This document shows, one piece after another, positions 38,680 through 49,670 of a DNA stretch of 64,000 nt. Made by a program: the position numbers and the translations under genes. This stretch comes from Francisella halioticida (lineage in GTDB: Bacteria; Pseudomonadota; Gammaproteobacteria; Francisellales; Francisellaceae). The DNA is taken from NCBI RefSeq assembly GCF_002211785.1, contig NZ_CP022132.1, forward strand, positions 992,001 to 1,056,000, in the 5' to 3' direction. The notes below the pieces were generated by a model that worked only from the letters and a program-made list of their open reading frames with translations, searched no databases and was not told the DNA's origin. Every line of letters starts with the position of its first letter. Position 1 is the first letter of the stretch.

Positions 38680-39603
38680 CTATTTAATGTTTTCTAAACT
38701 GTCTACTGTGTTTGTATCTTTGATAGTCAATGATTTATCTATTCTCTTTATAAGTCCGCACAGTAGCTTATTTGGACCACATTCGATAACTTCAGAAACT
38801 CCAAGATTAACGAGCTCTTTTATTGAGTGAGTCCATAATACTGGCTTATATAATTGCTTAATAACCGCTGATTTTATTTCTGATGGGTTATTATGTGATT
38901 TTGCATCAAAATTTTGTACAACAGCCGTAGAAGGTTCTTTAAATTCTACTTTGTTTAATTCAGCTTCAAATTTATCAGCAGCATTTTTCATTAATGAGCA
39001 ATGAGAAGGAACACTAACTGCTAAAATTTGAGCACGTTTAGCACCTTTTTCTTTAGCTATCAAATTGGCTTTTTCTACTGCAGTTTTCTCTCCTGAAATA
39101 ACCACTTGACCAGTTGAGTTAAAGTTGGCGGCTTCAACCACACCTATATCAGAAGCTTCTTGGCATGCCTGAACTACATCATCATTTGAAAGACCTAATA
39201 TAGCACTCATTGCACAGTCTTTGTTGGTTACAGCACTCTGCATTAGCTTACCTCTTGTAGATACAAGCTGCAAGGCATCTTTATATGAGATACACCCAGC
39301 AGCTAGAAGGGCTGTGTATTCACCTAAACTATGTCCTGCAAAGTACTCTATATTAAGACTAGGCTTTTGCTCTTTTAAAATTTTAAATATAGCGTAACTT
39401 GTAGCAAGAAGGGCAGGCTGAGTAAACTCTGTCTTATTTAAAGTGTCCTGATCGTTTTGGATTATGTTCCATATATTGTAGCCAAGATATTGTTTTGCTT
39501 CATTCATAGCGTTTCTAAAAGTTTCAAATTTATCATAGTAATCCTGAAGCATTCCTAGCTTCTGTGAACCTTGACCTGGAAAAACTATAGCTATTTTTGA
39601 CAT
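38680..39603 (-). CDS. fabD: Malonyl-CoA:ACP transacylase
   Basis: 307 residues. The N-terminal FPGQGSQKLGM, the active-site Ser in GHSLGEYTAL, and the catalytic His in VPSHCSLM are all in place. It transfers malonyl from CoA to ACP. AAGGAG sits ahead of the ATG; 45 bases separate it from fabH. Confidence 0.96.
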   Translation of the reverse strand: MSKIAIVFPGQGSQKLGMLQDYYDKFETFRNAMNEAKQYLGYNIWNIIQNDQDTLNKTEFTQPALLATSYAIFKILKEQKPSLNIEYFAGHSLGEYTALLAAGCISYKDALQLVSTRGKLMQSAVTNKDCAMSAILGLSNDDVVQACQEASDIGVVEAANFNSTGQVVISGEKTAVEKANLIAKEKGAKRAQILAVSVPSHCSLMKNAADKFEAELNKVEFKEPSTAVVQNFDAKSHNNPSEIKSAVIKQLYKPVLWTHSIKELVNLGVSEVIECGPNKLLCGLIKRIDKSLTIKDTNTVDSLENIK

Positions 39604-39648
39604 AATGAAATCTCCTTATTAAACAAAAGTTATTAGATGCTAGCTAGG

Positions 39649-40620
39649 TTATATCTTTGCGATAAACCCACCCCAGACAAATCCAGCACCAAATGCTTCA
39701 GAAATTATTGTATCTCCGGGTTTAATTTGATTATTTTTTATAGCATGATCTAAAGCTAAAGGTATAGACGCTGCTGAAGTATTACCATGGTCTTGTAATG
39801 TGGTAACAACCTTAGACATTGGCATATTGATTTTTTTTGCTGTTGAATTCAATATTCTATAATTTGCTTGATGTGGAACTAGCCAATCAATATCATTAGA
39901 TTCTATACCAGCTTCTTTTATTAATTCATTAGCTAGAGAAGATAGTCTAGAAACGGCAAATTTAAAAACTTTATTGCCTTCCATAATTAGATATGGGTCA
40001 ATATCAATGTTTTGACCTCTAGAACTTGGAAGATTATTTGGAACATTGAGCATATCCAAGCAGGAGCCATCTGTAAATAATGAAGATGATAGGATTTTCT
40101 TTTCTTGGCTTGATGAAAGAACTACAGCTCCAGCTCCATCGCCGAAAAGTACGCAAGTAGAACGGTCATTCCAATCTAAAACACGTGTCATCTTTTCTGC
40201 ACCAATTACTAATATGTTTTTTGAGCTAGAGCTTTCTATATATTGTTTTGCAATGTCAAGAGCATAAACAAACCCACTACAAGCTGCAGAAACATCAAAA
40301 CAACGAATCTTAAAATTTGTTATTTTTAGATTCTGTTGAACAATAGATGCTGTAGATGGCATTATAAAATCAGCAGTACTTGTGGCAACTATTATGGTAT
40401 CAATTTCATTAGCGTCTAAGTTGGCTGCCTCAAGAGCTTTTTTTGCCGCTTCAGTAGCCATATAGCTAGTTGTTTCTTTTTCATTTGCGCAGTGGCGCTT
40501 CTCTATTCCAACTCTTTGCTTTATCCATTCATCTGAAGTATCTACAAATTTACTTATATCCTCATTAGTTAAGATTTTTTCAGGTAAATAGCTTCCTGTA
40601 CCTAGTATTTGTGAAAACAT
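39649..40620 (-). CDS. fabH: Beta-ketoacyl-ACP synthase III
   Basis: 323 residues. The Cys-His-Asn triad: DVSAACSGFVYAL, VPHQANYRIL and DHGNTSAASIP. It starts fatty-acid synthesis by condensing acetyl-CoA with malonyl-ACP. Start LGTGSYLPEKILTN is the usual FabH N-terminus. It is between plsX and fabD, as in many proteobacteria. Confidence 0.96.
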   Translation of the reverse strand: MFSQILGTGSYLPEKILTNEDISKFVDTSDEWIKQRVGIEKRHCANEKETTSYMATEAAKKALEAANLDANEIDTIIVATSTADFIMPSTASIVQQNLKITNFKIRCFDVSAACSGFVYALDIAKQYIESSSSKNILVIGAEKMTRVLDWNDRSTCVLFGDGAGAVVLSSSQEKKILSSSLFTDGSCLDMLNVPNNLPSSRGQNIDIDPYLIMEGNKVFKFAVSRLSSLANELIKEAGIESNDIDWLVPHQANYRILNSTAKKINMPMSKVVTTLQDHGNTSAASIPLALDHAIKNNQIKPGDTIISEAFGAGFVWGGFIAKI

Positions 40621-40725
40621 TATATAGTTATACCTACTTTAGTTAGATTGATAACAAAAAAAATATCTCAAGCCAATTTTAAAACGACTTGGGATTTAAA
40701 AATTATTGTATCATGAAAAAAAAGA

Positions 40726-41772
40726 TTAAAGAACTTTTTCTAAGGATTCTTGAATTGTTTTAGGGATGTTATATTTGATTTCTTTGATTGCTTCATAAAT
40801 TGCTGTTTCAAAAGCATTTGCACTTGCACTGCCATGGCTTTTCACAACAATACCTGTTAATCCTAATAGTGAAGCTCCATTAAAACTATCTAGATTCATG
40901 CCAGTTTTCATTTTTTTAAATAGTGGTAATGCCATTATTACTGGAACTTTCATTAGCCAAGAAGTTTCTCTTATTGACTTTTTAATTAGTGATTCAATAA
41001 GTCTTAAGCTACCTTCCATAGTTTTTAGAGATACATTACCAACGAAACCATCACAAACAATAACATCTGTGGAGTCGTCAAAAATATATTTACCTTCAAT
41101 GTAACCTTGGTAGTTAATGAAGTCACAGTTTTGTAATAGTTTTGCAGCATTTTTGATATTGTCTAAACCTTTCATTTCTTCTTCACCAATATTAAGTAGT
41201 GAAACTTTAGGTTCAGTAACTCCTTTTGAGCTGGCTGCTAATATTGACCCCATTATTGCAAATTGGAAAAGTTGCTCTGACGAACAAACAACATTAGCAC
41301 CAAGGTCAAGCATATAAGTTTTACTTAATTGTCTAGTTTCTCTATTATATGCAGGTAAAGCATATACAATAGCAGGGCGATCAACACCATTTACAGTTTT
41401 TAAAACAAATTTTGATGTAGCCATTAAAGCACCAGTATTTCCAGCACTAACACAAGCATCAACTGTATCATCTTTGACAAGGTTTATAGCTACACGCATT
41501 GATGAATCTTTCTTTTTTCTAACCGCGATAGACGGAGACTCGCCCATAGCAACAGTCTCGCTAGCGTGATGAATAGCCACTCTTTGCAGAACTGGCAGTT
41601 TTATTCTTTTTACCTTTGAGTATCTGTCTAAAGCTCTTTTAATTTTGTGATGATCACCAACAAGTACAATTTGTAGGTTAGAATCTTTCTTTACTGCTTC
41701 AAGAGCTGCAGGGATTGTGGTATTTAAACCATTGTCACCACCCATAGCATCTATAGATATTTTATAACTCAT
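40726..41772 (-). CDS. plsX: Phosphate acyltransferase PlsX
   Basis: 348 residues. The start ISIDAMGGDNG and the motifs CVSAGNTGALM and VCDGFVGNVSLKTMEG are diagnostic. It makes acyl-phosphate from acyl-ACP for phospholipid synthesis, linking the fab genes to membrane lipid assembly. It lies between rpmF and fabH, the standard order. Confidence 0.95.
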   Translation of the reverse strand: MSYKISIDAMGGDNGLNTTIPAALEAVKKDSNLQIVLVGDHHKIKRALDRYSKVKRIKLPVLQRVAIHHASETVAMGESPSIAVRKKKDSSMRVAINLVKDDTVDACVSAGNTGALMATSKFVLKTVNGVDRPAIVYALPAYNRETRQLSKTYMLDLGANVVCSSEQLFQFAIMGSILAASSKGVTEPKVSLLNIGEEEMKGLDNIKNAAKLLQNCDFINYQGYIEGKYIFDDSTDVIVCDGFVGNVSLKTMEGSLRLIESLIKKSIRETSWLMKVPVIMALPLFKKMKTGMNLDSFNGASLLGLTGIVVKSHGSASANAFETAIYEAIKEIKYNIPKTIQESLEKVL

Positions 41773-41860
41773 GATAAGTAAAATTTCCTATATAGATAGT
41801 TAGTCTTGCTTATTAAAATATTAAATCTAATAAACGGATTATGAAGTAATTTGTGAAATA

Positions 41861-42043
41861 TTAGTCTTCTGATTTTGTATCTACAACTTTTTTGCCTTTA
41901 TAGAAGCCATTAGGTGACACGTGATGTCTTAAGTGTAACTCGCCTGTTGATTTGTCAGTAGATAAAGTAGAAGCTGTTAAAGAATCGTGAGATCTTCTCA
42001 TGTCTCTTCTTGATCTGCTTTTTTTAACCTGTTGTACAGCCAT
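41861..42043 (-). CDS. rpmF: 50S ribosomal protein L32
   Basis: 60 residues. [20 protein letters not shown] is the bacterial L32 start. The C-terminal half has the [17 protein letters not shown] pattern of cysteine-free L32. AGAGG precedes the ATG. It heads the plsX-fab operon behind the broken yceD. Confidence 0.95.
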   Translation of the reverse strand: MAVQQVKKSRSRRDMRRSHDSLTASTLSTDKSTGELHLRHHVSPNGFYKGKKVVDTKSED

Positions 42044-42084
42044 TTTAGATAACCTCTTATTTTGTATTTATTTTTATTGAAAAA

Positions 42085-42594
42085 CTACGTTTTAAAGTTT
42101 TTAGGAACCTCAAAAGGATTCTTTTTTTCTTTTGTAACATTTTCTTGTCCGCTATAGTATGGATCTTTTTTTACTTTTTTACAAGTGTTAGAATTTTTTT
42201 TGGCACTAAAGGTAGGTCCAAGATAATTTCTTCTTTGATAATGTCTCGTAAATCAATAGTTGAGTTTTCGCATATAAAAGGATCATTTAAGCTATCAGCA
42301 GCTAATCTGTCATCCTCGACGATTATTATGCTATTTGATACATTGAAATCATAATCAAAATGCTCCAAAGTATTTTGGCAAATAAGTTTTATTACTCCAT
42401 GAATGGCATACTTAATACAAGCGTGTTTTTTCTCCTCAAAGAAAGAAAAGTTACACATGAATGTATGATGTTCATTATTTATTAGGTCGGAAACCTGTCC
42501 AATATCATCAATTATTATTTTGTAGTTTTCTAATTCTCTTTTTTGTTTAGCGTATATAAAAAAATAATTTATTATTATAGAAACTACTTTTCAT
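42085..42594 (-). pseudogene. yceD: YceD/DUF177 family protein, two homopolymer frameshifts
   Basis: The gene upstream of rpmF is normally yceD, and its pieces are here. From ATG 42594 (MKSSFYNNKLFF) a shift in a T7 run near 42565 is needed to enter YAKQKRELENYK and the main body (KLICQNTLEHFDYDF, in place of the usual CRCLE-type motif). A second shift in an A8 run near 42195 leads to the true end, VKKDPYYSGQENVTKEKKNPF, stopping at 42085. YceD binds 23S rRNA region and affects its processing in other bacteria. Either two assembly errors or a real loss; both tracts are one base off. Confidence 0.75.
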
Positions 42595-42725
42595 TTTTAT
42601 AGATTATAAGCTTTGATTAGAAGATATTCTATCGTGATTTCTTGTTTTATGGAAGTCTCTGCTGTATTATCGTAATAACTTATGTTTTTGTATTTTAATA
42701 ATCACGAATAAAAGGTCAAACAATA

Positions 42726-44717
42726 ATGTCTTTATCTATTTCTCAAGAAATTTCAAACGCTATAAGATTTTTGTCTATTGATGCAACTTTAAAAGCTAAG
42801 TCAGGACACCCTGGTATGCCTATGGGTATGGCTGATATTGCTACGGTTCTATGGACAAAATTCCTTAAACATAATCCCAAAAACCCAAATTGGATAAATC
42901 GTGATAGATTCGTGCTTTCGAACGGTCATGGTTCTATGCTTTTATACTCATTGTTACATCTATCTGGTTATGATGTGTCGATTGATGATATCAAGGATTT
43001 TAGACAACTTAATTCAAAAACTCCTGGTCATCCAGAGTATGGTTATACAGCTGGTGTTGAGACTACTACTGGACCATTAGGTCAAGGTTTAGCAAATGCT
43101 ATTGGAATGGCTTTAGGAGAAAAACTTTTAGCAAAAAGATACAATGCACTTGATACTAAAGTGATAGATCATCATACCTATGTGTTTTTAGGTGATGGTT
43201 GTTTAATGGAAGGAATCTCTCATGAAGTGTGTTCTTTAGCAGGGACTTTAGGTTTAAATAAATTAATAGCATTTTGGGATGATAATAGTATTTCTATAGA
43301 TGGAGATACTAAAGGATGGTTTACAGATAATACGGTTGAGAGATTTGAAGCCTATGGTTGGAATGTCATAAAAGACGTTGATGGACATGACTTTGAGGCA
43401 ATAGAGCAAGCTATACTTGGTGCTAAATCTGAGCAAAATAAACCTACTTTAATATGTTGTAAAACAGTTATAGGTTTTGGATCCCCTGAAAAAGCAGGAA
43501 CAGCCTCTGTTCACGGCTCTCCTCTGAGTGAACAAGAGAGAGCTTCTGTTGCAAAAGAGTTAGACTGGAATTATGGTTCATTTGAAGTGCCTCAAGATGT
43601 TTATGAATATTGGGATGCTAAAGAAAAAGGTCAATCTTTAGAGCAAGATTGGCAAAAAAAATGGGGTTTTTACAAAGAAAATGCTAAGTATGAAGAATTA
43701 AATAGAGTTCTAAATAAAGAGTTGCCTTCTAAATTAGATGCAGCTGTGAGTGAGTATATAAATTATCAGTTAGCAAATCCTGTAAAAGTAGCTACACGTA
43801 AAGCTTCTCAAATGTCTTTAGAAGTTTTATGTAGTAGAATGCCAGAAATGTTTGGTGGATCAGCTGATTTGACAGGGTCAAATAATACTAATTGGAGTGG
43901 CTCTGTTTGGCTAAACAATACTGATGAAGGTGCTAACTATCTTTCTTATGGTGTTAGAGAGTTTGGTATGGCCGCTATTATGAATGGTTTAAGCTTATAT
44001 GGAGGATTAAAGCCTTATGGCGGCACATTCTTAGTATTTAGTGATTATTCTAGAAACGCTATTAGAATGTCTGCTCTTATGAAGCAACCTGTAGTTCATG
44101 TGATGTCACATGATTCAATAGGTTTAGGTGAAGATGGTCCAACTCATCAGCCAGTTGAACACGTTCCGAGCTTAAGATTAATACCTAATCTTAATGTTTG
44201 GAGACCTGCAGATACAATTGAAACAATGATTGCTTGGCAAGAAGCTGTTAAATCAAAGGATGCTCCAAGTGTTATGGTTTTAACTCGTCAAGGATTACAA
44301 CCTGCAGTTGAAAATCAAGAGCAAGTAGAAAAAGTTTCAAAAGGTGGCTATTTAGTTAAAGAATATTCTGATGCAAAAGCAACAATTATTGCAACTGGCT
44401 CAGAAGTTGAATTAGCTATAAATACTGCTAAAAAGTTTGGAAATGAAGGTATAAAAATAAATGTAGCCTCTATACCTTGTGTAGAGATATTTGATGCTCA
44501 AAATCAAGAATATAAAAAATCAGTAATTAAAGATGACATCCCAGCAGTCTTTGTAGAAATGGCACAGCCTGATATGTGGTATAAATATATGCCAAAAGCT
44601 GGAGGTGAAGTAAAAGGAATCTATAGTTTTGGTGAATCAGCACCAGCTGTAGATTTATTTGAACATTTTGGTTTTACTGTGGAAAATATCAGCAACATTG
44701 TTGCTAAATATGTGTAA
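42726..44717 (+). CDS. tkt: Transketolase
   Basis: 663 residues. The thiamine-diphosphate motif GDGCLMEGISHEVCSLAG (about 155-172), the N-terminal SGHPGMPMGMADI, and GLGEDGPTHQPVEH are characteristic. It links the pentose phosphate pathway and glycolysis. It is the first gene of a five-gene same-strand block, 35 bases ahead of gapA. AAGG precedes the ATG. Confidence 0.97.
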   Translation: MSLSISQEISNAIRFLSIDATLKAKSGHPGMPMGMADIATVLWTKFLKHNPKNPNWINRDRFVLSNGHGSMLLYSLLHLSGYDVSIDDIKDFRQLNSKTPGHPEYGYTAGVETTTGPLGQGLANAIGMALGEKLLAKRYNALDTKVIDHHTYVFLGDGCLMEGISHEVCSLAGTLGLNKLIAFWDDNSISIDGDTKGWFTDNTVERFEAYGWNVIKDVDGHDFEAIEQAILGAKSEQNKPTLICCKTVIGFGSPEKAGTASVHGSPLSEQERASVAKELDWNYGSFEVPQDVYEYWDAKEKGQSLEQDWQKKWGFYKENAKYEELNRVLNKELPSKLDAAVSEYINYQLANPVKVATRKASQMSLEVLCSRMPEMFGGSADLTGSNNTNWSGSVWLNNTDEGANYLSYGVREFGMAAIMNGLSLYGGLKPYGGTFLVFSDYSRNAIRMSALMKQPVVHVMSHDSIGLGEDGPTHQPVEHVPSLRLIPNLNVWRPADTIETMIAWQEAVKSKDAPSVMVLTRQGLQPAVENQEQVEKVSKGGYLVKEYSDAKATIIATGSEVELAINTAKKFGNEGIKINVASIPCVEIFDAQNQEYKKSVIKDDIPAVFVEMAQPDMWYKYMPKAGGEVKGIYSFGESAPAVDLFEHFGFTVENISNIVAKYV

Positions 44718-44752
44718 TAACTTTCGCAAGATAATATCTTAAGGAGATTAAT

Positions 44753-45754
44753 ATGAGAGTTGCAATTAATGGTTTCGGTAGAATTGGTCGTTTAGCTTTC
44801 CGTCAAATGTTTGATAAAGATGGAATTGAAATTGTTGCAATTAATGACTTAACAAATCCAAAAATGTTAGCACATTTATTAAAGTATGATTCTGCTCAAG
44901 GTAGATTCTCAAAAGCAGCTACAACATCAGCAAAAGAAGATTCTATAGTTGTAGATAGTAAAGAAATTAAAATATATGCAGAAAAAGATGCTGCTAATTT
45001 ACCATGGGGTGAATTGAATGTGGATGTTGTACTAGAGTGTACAGGTTTTTACGTATCAAAAGCAAAATCACAAGCTCATATAGATGCAGGCGCTAAGAAA
45101 GTGGTTATTTCTGCTCCTGCTGGAAATGATCTACCAACAGTGGTGTTCGGCGTTAACCATAGTATACTAAATGCTGATGAGAAAATAATATCTGCTGCGT
45201 CTTGTACAACAAACTGTTTAGCTCCTATGGCGAAAGGTTTACATGGTTTAGCAACAATTGAAAGTGGTTTTATGACAACTATTCACGCTTATACTGGTGA
45301 TCAAAACACTTTAGATGCTCCTCATGCAAAAAATGATTTTCGCCGTGCAAGAGCTGCTGCTGCAAATATTGTACCTAATTCAACTGGTGCAGCTAAAGCT
45401 ATTGGCTTAGTTATTCCAGAATTAGCAGGTAAATTAGATGGTGCTGCACAGCGTGTTCCCGTACCTACTGGATCTTTGACTGAGCTTGTTACTGTGGTAT
45501 CTAAAAGTGTTACAGCAGAGCAAGTTAATGCTACTATGAAAGCTGCTGCTAATGAATCTTTTGGGTATACAGAAGAAGAGTTAGTTTCTAGTGATGTTAT
45601 AGGTATTTCTGAAGGTTCATTATTTGATGCAACTCAAACTAAAGTTACTTCACTTGGTGATAAGTCGTTAGTTAAAGTTGTATCTTGGTATGACAATGAA
45701 ATGTCATACACAAACCAAATGGTTAGAGTAGTAGAATATTTTGGAGCTTTATAA
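44753..45754 (+). CDS. gapA: Glyceraldehyde-3-phosphate dehydrogenase
   Basis: 333 residues. NAD-binding [13 protein letters not shown], catalytic Cys in [12 protein letters not shown], and the closing [14 protein letters not shown]. It oxidises glyceraldehyde-3-phosphate to 1,3-bisphosphoglycerate. AAGGAG lies before the ATG. The pgk gene starts 14 bases after its stop. Confidence 0.97.
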   Translation: MRVAINGFGRIGRLAFRQMFDKDGIEIVAINDLTNPKMLAHLLKYDSAQGRFSKAATTSAKEDSIVVDSKEIKIYAEKDAANLPWGELNVDVVLECTGFYVSKAKSQAHIDAGAKKVVISAPAGNDLPTVVFGVNHSILNADEKIISAASCTTNCLAPMAKGLHGLATIESGFMTTIHAYTGDQNTLDAPHAKNDFRRARAAAANIVPNSTGAAKAIGLVIPELAGKLDGAAQRVPVPTGSLTELVTVVSKSVTAEQVNATMKAAANESFGYTEEELVSSDVIGISEGSLFDATQTKVTSLGDKSLVKVVSWYDNEMSYTNQMVRVVEYFGAL

Positions 45755-45768
45755 ACTTGGAGTAAGTT

Positions 45769-46947
45769 ATGAATTTTCTGACTTTAAGAAATGTTAATTT
45801 AAAGGGTAAAAGAGTTATTGTTCGAGTAGATTTTAATGTACCTGTCAAAAATAGCAAAGTTACAAGTAAAGTTCGAATTGAGGCTGCTATCCCAACAATT
45901 CAATATATTTTAGATAAAGGTGGGGCTGTTATTTTGATGTCTCATCTTGGTCGTCCTACTGAAGGTGAATATAATCCTCAGTTTTCATTAGAACCTGTAG
46001 CAGAAGCATTATCTCAAATTATTAATAAACCTGTTAAATTTGCTAAAGATTGGCTAAATGGAGTAGATGCTAAAGCTGGTGAAATTATTATGTGTGATAA
46101 TGTACGCTTTAATAAAGGTGAGAAAAAGTCTAACGAGGAACTCTCTCAAAAGATAGCCAGTCTTGGAGATGTTTTTGTAATGGATGCTTTTGCTACAGCT
46201 CATAGAGCACATGCTTCTACTTATGGTGTTGCTGAATTTATTCCAGTAGCATGTGCAGGATTACTTTTAGCTAAAGAAGTTAGTGCTTTAGAAAAGGTTT
46301 TAGAAGCGCCTAAGAAGCCAATGGCTGCTATAGTAGGTGGTTCTAAAGTATCTACTAAATTAATGGTCTTGCATAACTTATTAAGAAAGGTAGAGATCTT
46401 AGTAGTTGGTGGTGGTATTGCAAATACTTTTTTAAAAGCTCAAGGTTATGAAATTGGTGCTTCATTATATGAGGAAGACCTTGTTATTGAGGCTGAAGAG
46501 ATTATAGTTGAGGCTAGTTCAAAAGATATTATCATTCCAATACCAAGAGATGTTAGAGTCGCTAAAAAAAATGATGAAAATGCTGAAGCTATAGTGAAGG
46601 ATGTTCATGATATTGCTCGTGATGATATTATTTTAGATATAGGCCCTAAATCAGAAGAATATATAACTGAATGTTTAAAACAAGCAAATACTATTCTTTG
46701 GAATGGTCCTATAGGAGTTTTTGAATTTGATAACTTTGCAGAAGGTACAAAAGCTGTATCATTAGCTATAGCAGAATCAGATGCTTTTTCAGTTGCTGGT
46801 GGTGGTGATACAATTGCTGCGATAGAAAAATTTGATATAAAAGATAAGGTTTCTTATATATCTACAGCTGGTGGAGCATTTTTAGAGCTTTTAGAAGGTA
46901 AAAAGTTACCCGCTATAGAGATGCTGATAAAAAAAGCAAAAAAGTAA
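45769..46947 (+). CDS. pgk: Phosphoglycerate kinase
   Basis: 392 residues, complete two-domain form: [33 protein letters not shown] and the nucleotide-side [14 protein letters not shown]. It makes ATP from 1,3-bisphosphoglycerate. It stands between gapA and pyk, with short gaps on both sides, so cotranscription is likely. Confidence 0.97.
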   Translation: MNFLTLRNVNLKGKRVIVRVDFNVPVKNSKVTSKVRIEAAIPTIQYILDKGGAVILMSHLGRPTEGEYNPQFSLEPVAEALSQIINKPVKFAKDWLNGVDAKAGEIIMCDNVRFNKGEKKSNEELSQKIASLGDVFVMDAFATAHRAHASTYGVAEFIPVACAGLLLAKEVSALEKVLEAPKKPMAAIVGGSKVSTKLMVLHNLLRKVEILVVGGGIANTFLKAQGYEIGASLYEEDLVIEAEEIIVEASSKDIIIPIPRDVRVAKKNDENAEAIVKDVHDIARDDIILDIGPKSEEYITECLKQANTILWNGPIGVFEFDNFAEGTKAVSLAIAESDAFSVAGGGDTIAAIEKFDIKDKVSYISTAGGAFLELLEGKKLPAIEMLIKKAKK

Positions 46948-46964
46948 TTTTAAGGTCAAATTAT

Positions 46965-48401
46965 ATGAGAAGAACAAAAATCTTAGCTACTCTTGGTCCG
47001 GCAAGTGAGTCTAGAGAAGCTTTAACAAAGATGATTAAGGCGGGAGTTAATGCAGTAAGATGTAATTTTTCGCATGGTTCTGCAGAAGATCACCGCAAAA
47101 GAGTAGATTTGATTCGTCAAATTGCAAAAGAGCAAGATACTTATGTTGGCATTTTAGGTGATCTGCAAGGCCCTAAAATTAGATTATCAAAATTTAAAAA
47201 AGGTCCTGTAGAGATAAAAAAAGGGCAGAAATTTACTCTTGATGCAGATCTAGGTCTTGAAGATGGCGATGAAAATTCAGTAAGTATTGATTATAAAGAG
47301 TTAATACAGGATGTAAAAAAGGGCGATATACTGTTAGTTGATGATGGTAAGATTGTTTTAGAGATAGATTCTGTAAAGGGGAACAAGGCTATCACGAAAG
47401 TTGTGGTTGGTGGTAAAGTTTCTAATAATAAAGGAATCAATAAAAAAGGCGGTGGACTTACAGCACCAGCTTTAACTGATAAAGATAAAGAAGATATTAA
47501 AATAGCAGCGATGCTACAGGTAGATTTCTTGGCTGTATCATTTGTCAGAGATGGTAAAGATATGGAATATGCTCGCCAACTTGTAAATGAAGCTGGTTGG
47601 ACACCTGCAATGGTTGCTAAGATTGAAAGAGCAGAAGCCGTTTTAGAAGGTAACTTAAAAGGTATTGTTGATGCTTCTGATCTTGTTATGGTAGCCCGTG
47701 GTGATTTAGCTGTGGAAATTGGAGATGAAAATGTCCCTGCAGCTCAAAAATTAATAATTACTACAGCACGCCAAAATGAAAAAGGCTCTATCACTGCTAC
47801 ACAGATGATGGAATCAATGATTGAGAGTTCTTCACCAACTCGTGCTGAAGCTTCTGATGTTGCAAATGCTGTTTTTGATGGAACTGACGCTGTGATGCTT
47901 TCTGCCGAGACTGCAGTAGGGCAATACCCTGTAGAGACTATTGAGGCAATGTCTAGAATATGTTACTCTGCGGAGCATAGTAAATATAGCCATATGGTTA
48001 AAAAACCTAAGATAGCCAATTGTAGTCGTATTGATCAAGCAGTATCAATAGCAGCTGTGAAAATTGCTAATGAGATCAATGCTAAAGGGTTGATTGTATT
48101 AACTGAAGGTGGAAATACATCTCGTTGGATGTCACGTATAAATACTGATTTGCCTATTTATGCATTATCACGTAATGTTACAACACTTGGTGCTATGACT
48201 TTATTTAGAGGTGTTGTGCCTATACGATTTGACTCAACAAGGATGTCTAAATTATATGTAAATAGGTCAGCTTCCATGGAGTTGGAAAATAGACGCTTAG
48301 TTAAGGAAGGAGATATGCTTGTTCTTACTAGTGGAGATAGTATGGGTGTACACGGAAGTACTAATAAAATTAAAGTAATAGTTGCAGGTCAAGTAAGATA
48401 A
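46965..48401 (+). CDS. pyk: Pyruvate kinase
   Basis: 478 residues, type II (PykA-like) length. Substrate and metal motifs: AVRCNFSHGS, FLAVSFVRDGKD, AMVAKIERAEAV and the ATQMMESMIESSSPTRAE signature. It converts phosphoenolpyruvate to pyruvate with ATP formation. The spacing is 17 bases from pgk and 11 to fba. Confidence 0.96.
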   Translation: MRRTKILATLGPASESREALTKMIKAGVNAVRCNFSHGSAEDHRKRVDLIRQIAKEQDTYVGILGDLQGPKIRLSKFKKGPVEIKKGQKFTLDADLGLEDGDENSVSIDYKELIQDVKKGDILLVDDGKIVLEIDSVKGNKAITKVVVGGKVSNNKGINKKGGGLTAPALTDKDKEDIKIAAMLQVDFLAVSFVRDGKDMEYARQLVNEAGWTPAMVAKIERAEAVLEGNLKGIVDASDLVMVARGDLAVEIGDENVPAAQKLIITTARQNEKGSITATQMMESMIESSSPTRAEASDVANAVFDGTDAVMLSAETAVGQYPVETIEAMSRICYSAEHSKYSHMVKKPKIANCSRIDQAVSIAAVKIANEINAKGLIVLTEGGNTSRWMSRINTDLPIYALSRNVTTLGAMTLFRGVVPIRFDSTRMSKLYVNRSASMELENRRLVKEGDMLVLTSGDSMGVHGSTNKIKVIVAGQVR

Positions 48402-48412
48402 GGAGATAATAT

Positions 48413-49477
48413 ATGGCTTTAGTTTCACTGAGACAATTATTGGACCATGCTGCTGAGCATGGCTATGGATTGCCAGCTTTTAATGTAAATAACCTTGAAC
48501 AGGTTAGAGCTGTTATGGAAGCTGCAGACAGGGTAAATTCACCTGTTATTTTACAAGGTTCTGCAGGTGCTAGAAAGTATGCAGGTGCTCCATTTATCAG
48601 ACATTTAGTTTTAGCAGCAATAGAGGAGTATCCACATATTCCTGTATGTATGCATCAAGATCATGGTACATCTCCAGCAGTTTGTCAAAGGTCTATTCAG
48701 TTAGGTTTTTCATCTGTAATGATGGATGGTTCTTTAAAATCAGACGGAAAAACTCCATCTGACTATGAGTATAATGTGAATGTTACAAAAACAGTTTCTG
48801 ATATGGCTCATGCTTGTGGTGTATCTGTTGAAGGTGAATTAGGATGCCTTGGTTCACTAGAAACTGGTCAAGCAGGTGAAGAGGATGGTGTAGGGGCTGA
48901 AGGTACATTATCTATGGATCAAATGCTTACAGATCCAGAAGAAGCTGCTGACTTTGTTAAGAAGACAAAAGTAGATGCCCTAGCAATAGCTATTGGTACT
49001 TCACACGGTGCTTATAAATTTACTAAGCCGCCTACAGGTGATGTGTTATCCATAAAAAGAGTAAAAGAGATTCATGCAAGAATTCCTGATACTCACCTGG
49101 TTATGCACGGCTCATCTTCTGTGCCGCAAGATTGGTTAGAGGTAATTAATACTTATGGTGGTGCTATGGGTGAGACTTATGGTGTACCAGTAGAAGAAAT
49201 AGTTGAAGCTATTAAATATGGTGTGCGTAAAGTAAATATTGATACTGATCTACGTATGGCTGCTACAGGTGCAGTTAGAAAATTTATGGCTGAGAATCCT
49301 GCAGAGTTTGATCCACGTAAATATAATGCTGTAGCAAAAGTAGCAATGTCAGGAATTTGCCAAGCTAGATACGAAGCATTTGGTAGTGCTGGTATGGCAA
49401 GCAAAATTAAGTCTATCTCACTTGAGATAATGTTTCAAAAATATGAAGCTGGTGAATTAGCCCCTATCATTAAATAG
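48413..49477 (+). CDS. fba: Fructose-bisphosphate aldolase, class II
   Basis: 354 residues. Zn ligands in [26 protein letters not shown] and [12 protein letters not shown]. The size and motifs fit the class IIB (CbbA-like) branch. It cleaves fructose-1,6-bisphosphate. AAGGAGAT precedes the ATG. After its stop, 49478-49670 is AT-rich; a weak palindrome (TACTCTT-T-AAGAGTA, about 49503-49517) is seen but no convincing terminator. Confidence 0.96.
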   Translation: MALVSLRQLLDHAAEHGYGLPAFNVNNLEQVRAVMEAADRVNSPVILQGSAGARKYAGAPFIRHLVLAAIEEYPHIPVCMHQDHGTSPAVCQRSIQLGFSSVMMDGSLKSDGKTPSDYEYNVNVTKTVSDMAHACGVSVEGELGCLGSLETGQAGEEDGVGAEGTLSMDQMLTDPEEAADFVKKTKVDALAIAIGTSHGAYKFTKPPTGDVLSIKRVKEIHARIPDTHLVMHGSSSVPQDWLEVINTYGGAMGETYGVPVEEIVEAIKYGVRKVNIDTDLRMAATGAVRKFMAENPAEFDPRKYNAVAKVAMSGICQARYEAFGSAGMASKIKSISLEIMFQKYEAGELAPIIK

Positions 49478-49670
49478 TATTTCTTAATCTCTATTAATTT
49501 AGTACTCTTTAAGAGTATTAGATAGCTATAGATCTTATTTTTTTATATATATTTTCAAAACTTATTTAATAATACTAAAAATATAATACTATTTATTAGC
49601 TTATAAATTTATAAAGATAATCATTATTCTAAGAATATTTGTATTAGTTTTTATAATTTTGTACAGGTTG

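Noticed and set aside
49503-49517. Palindrome after fba as a terminator
   Set aside because: A one-base loop and no adjacent T run make a stable intrinsic terminator unlikely.
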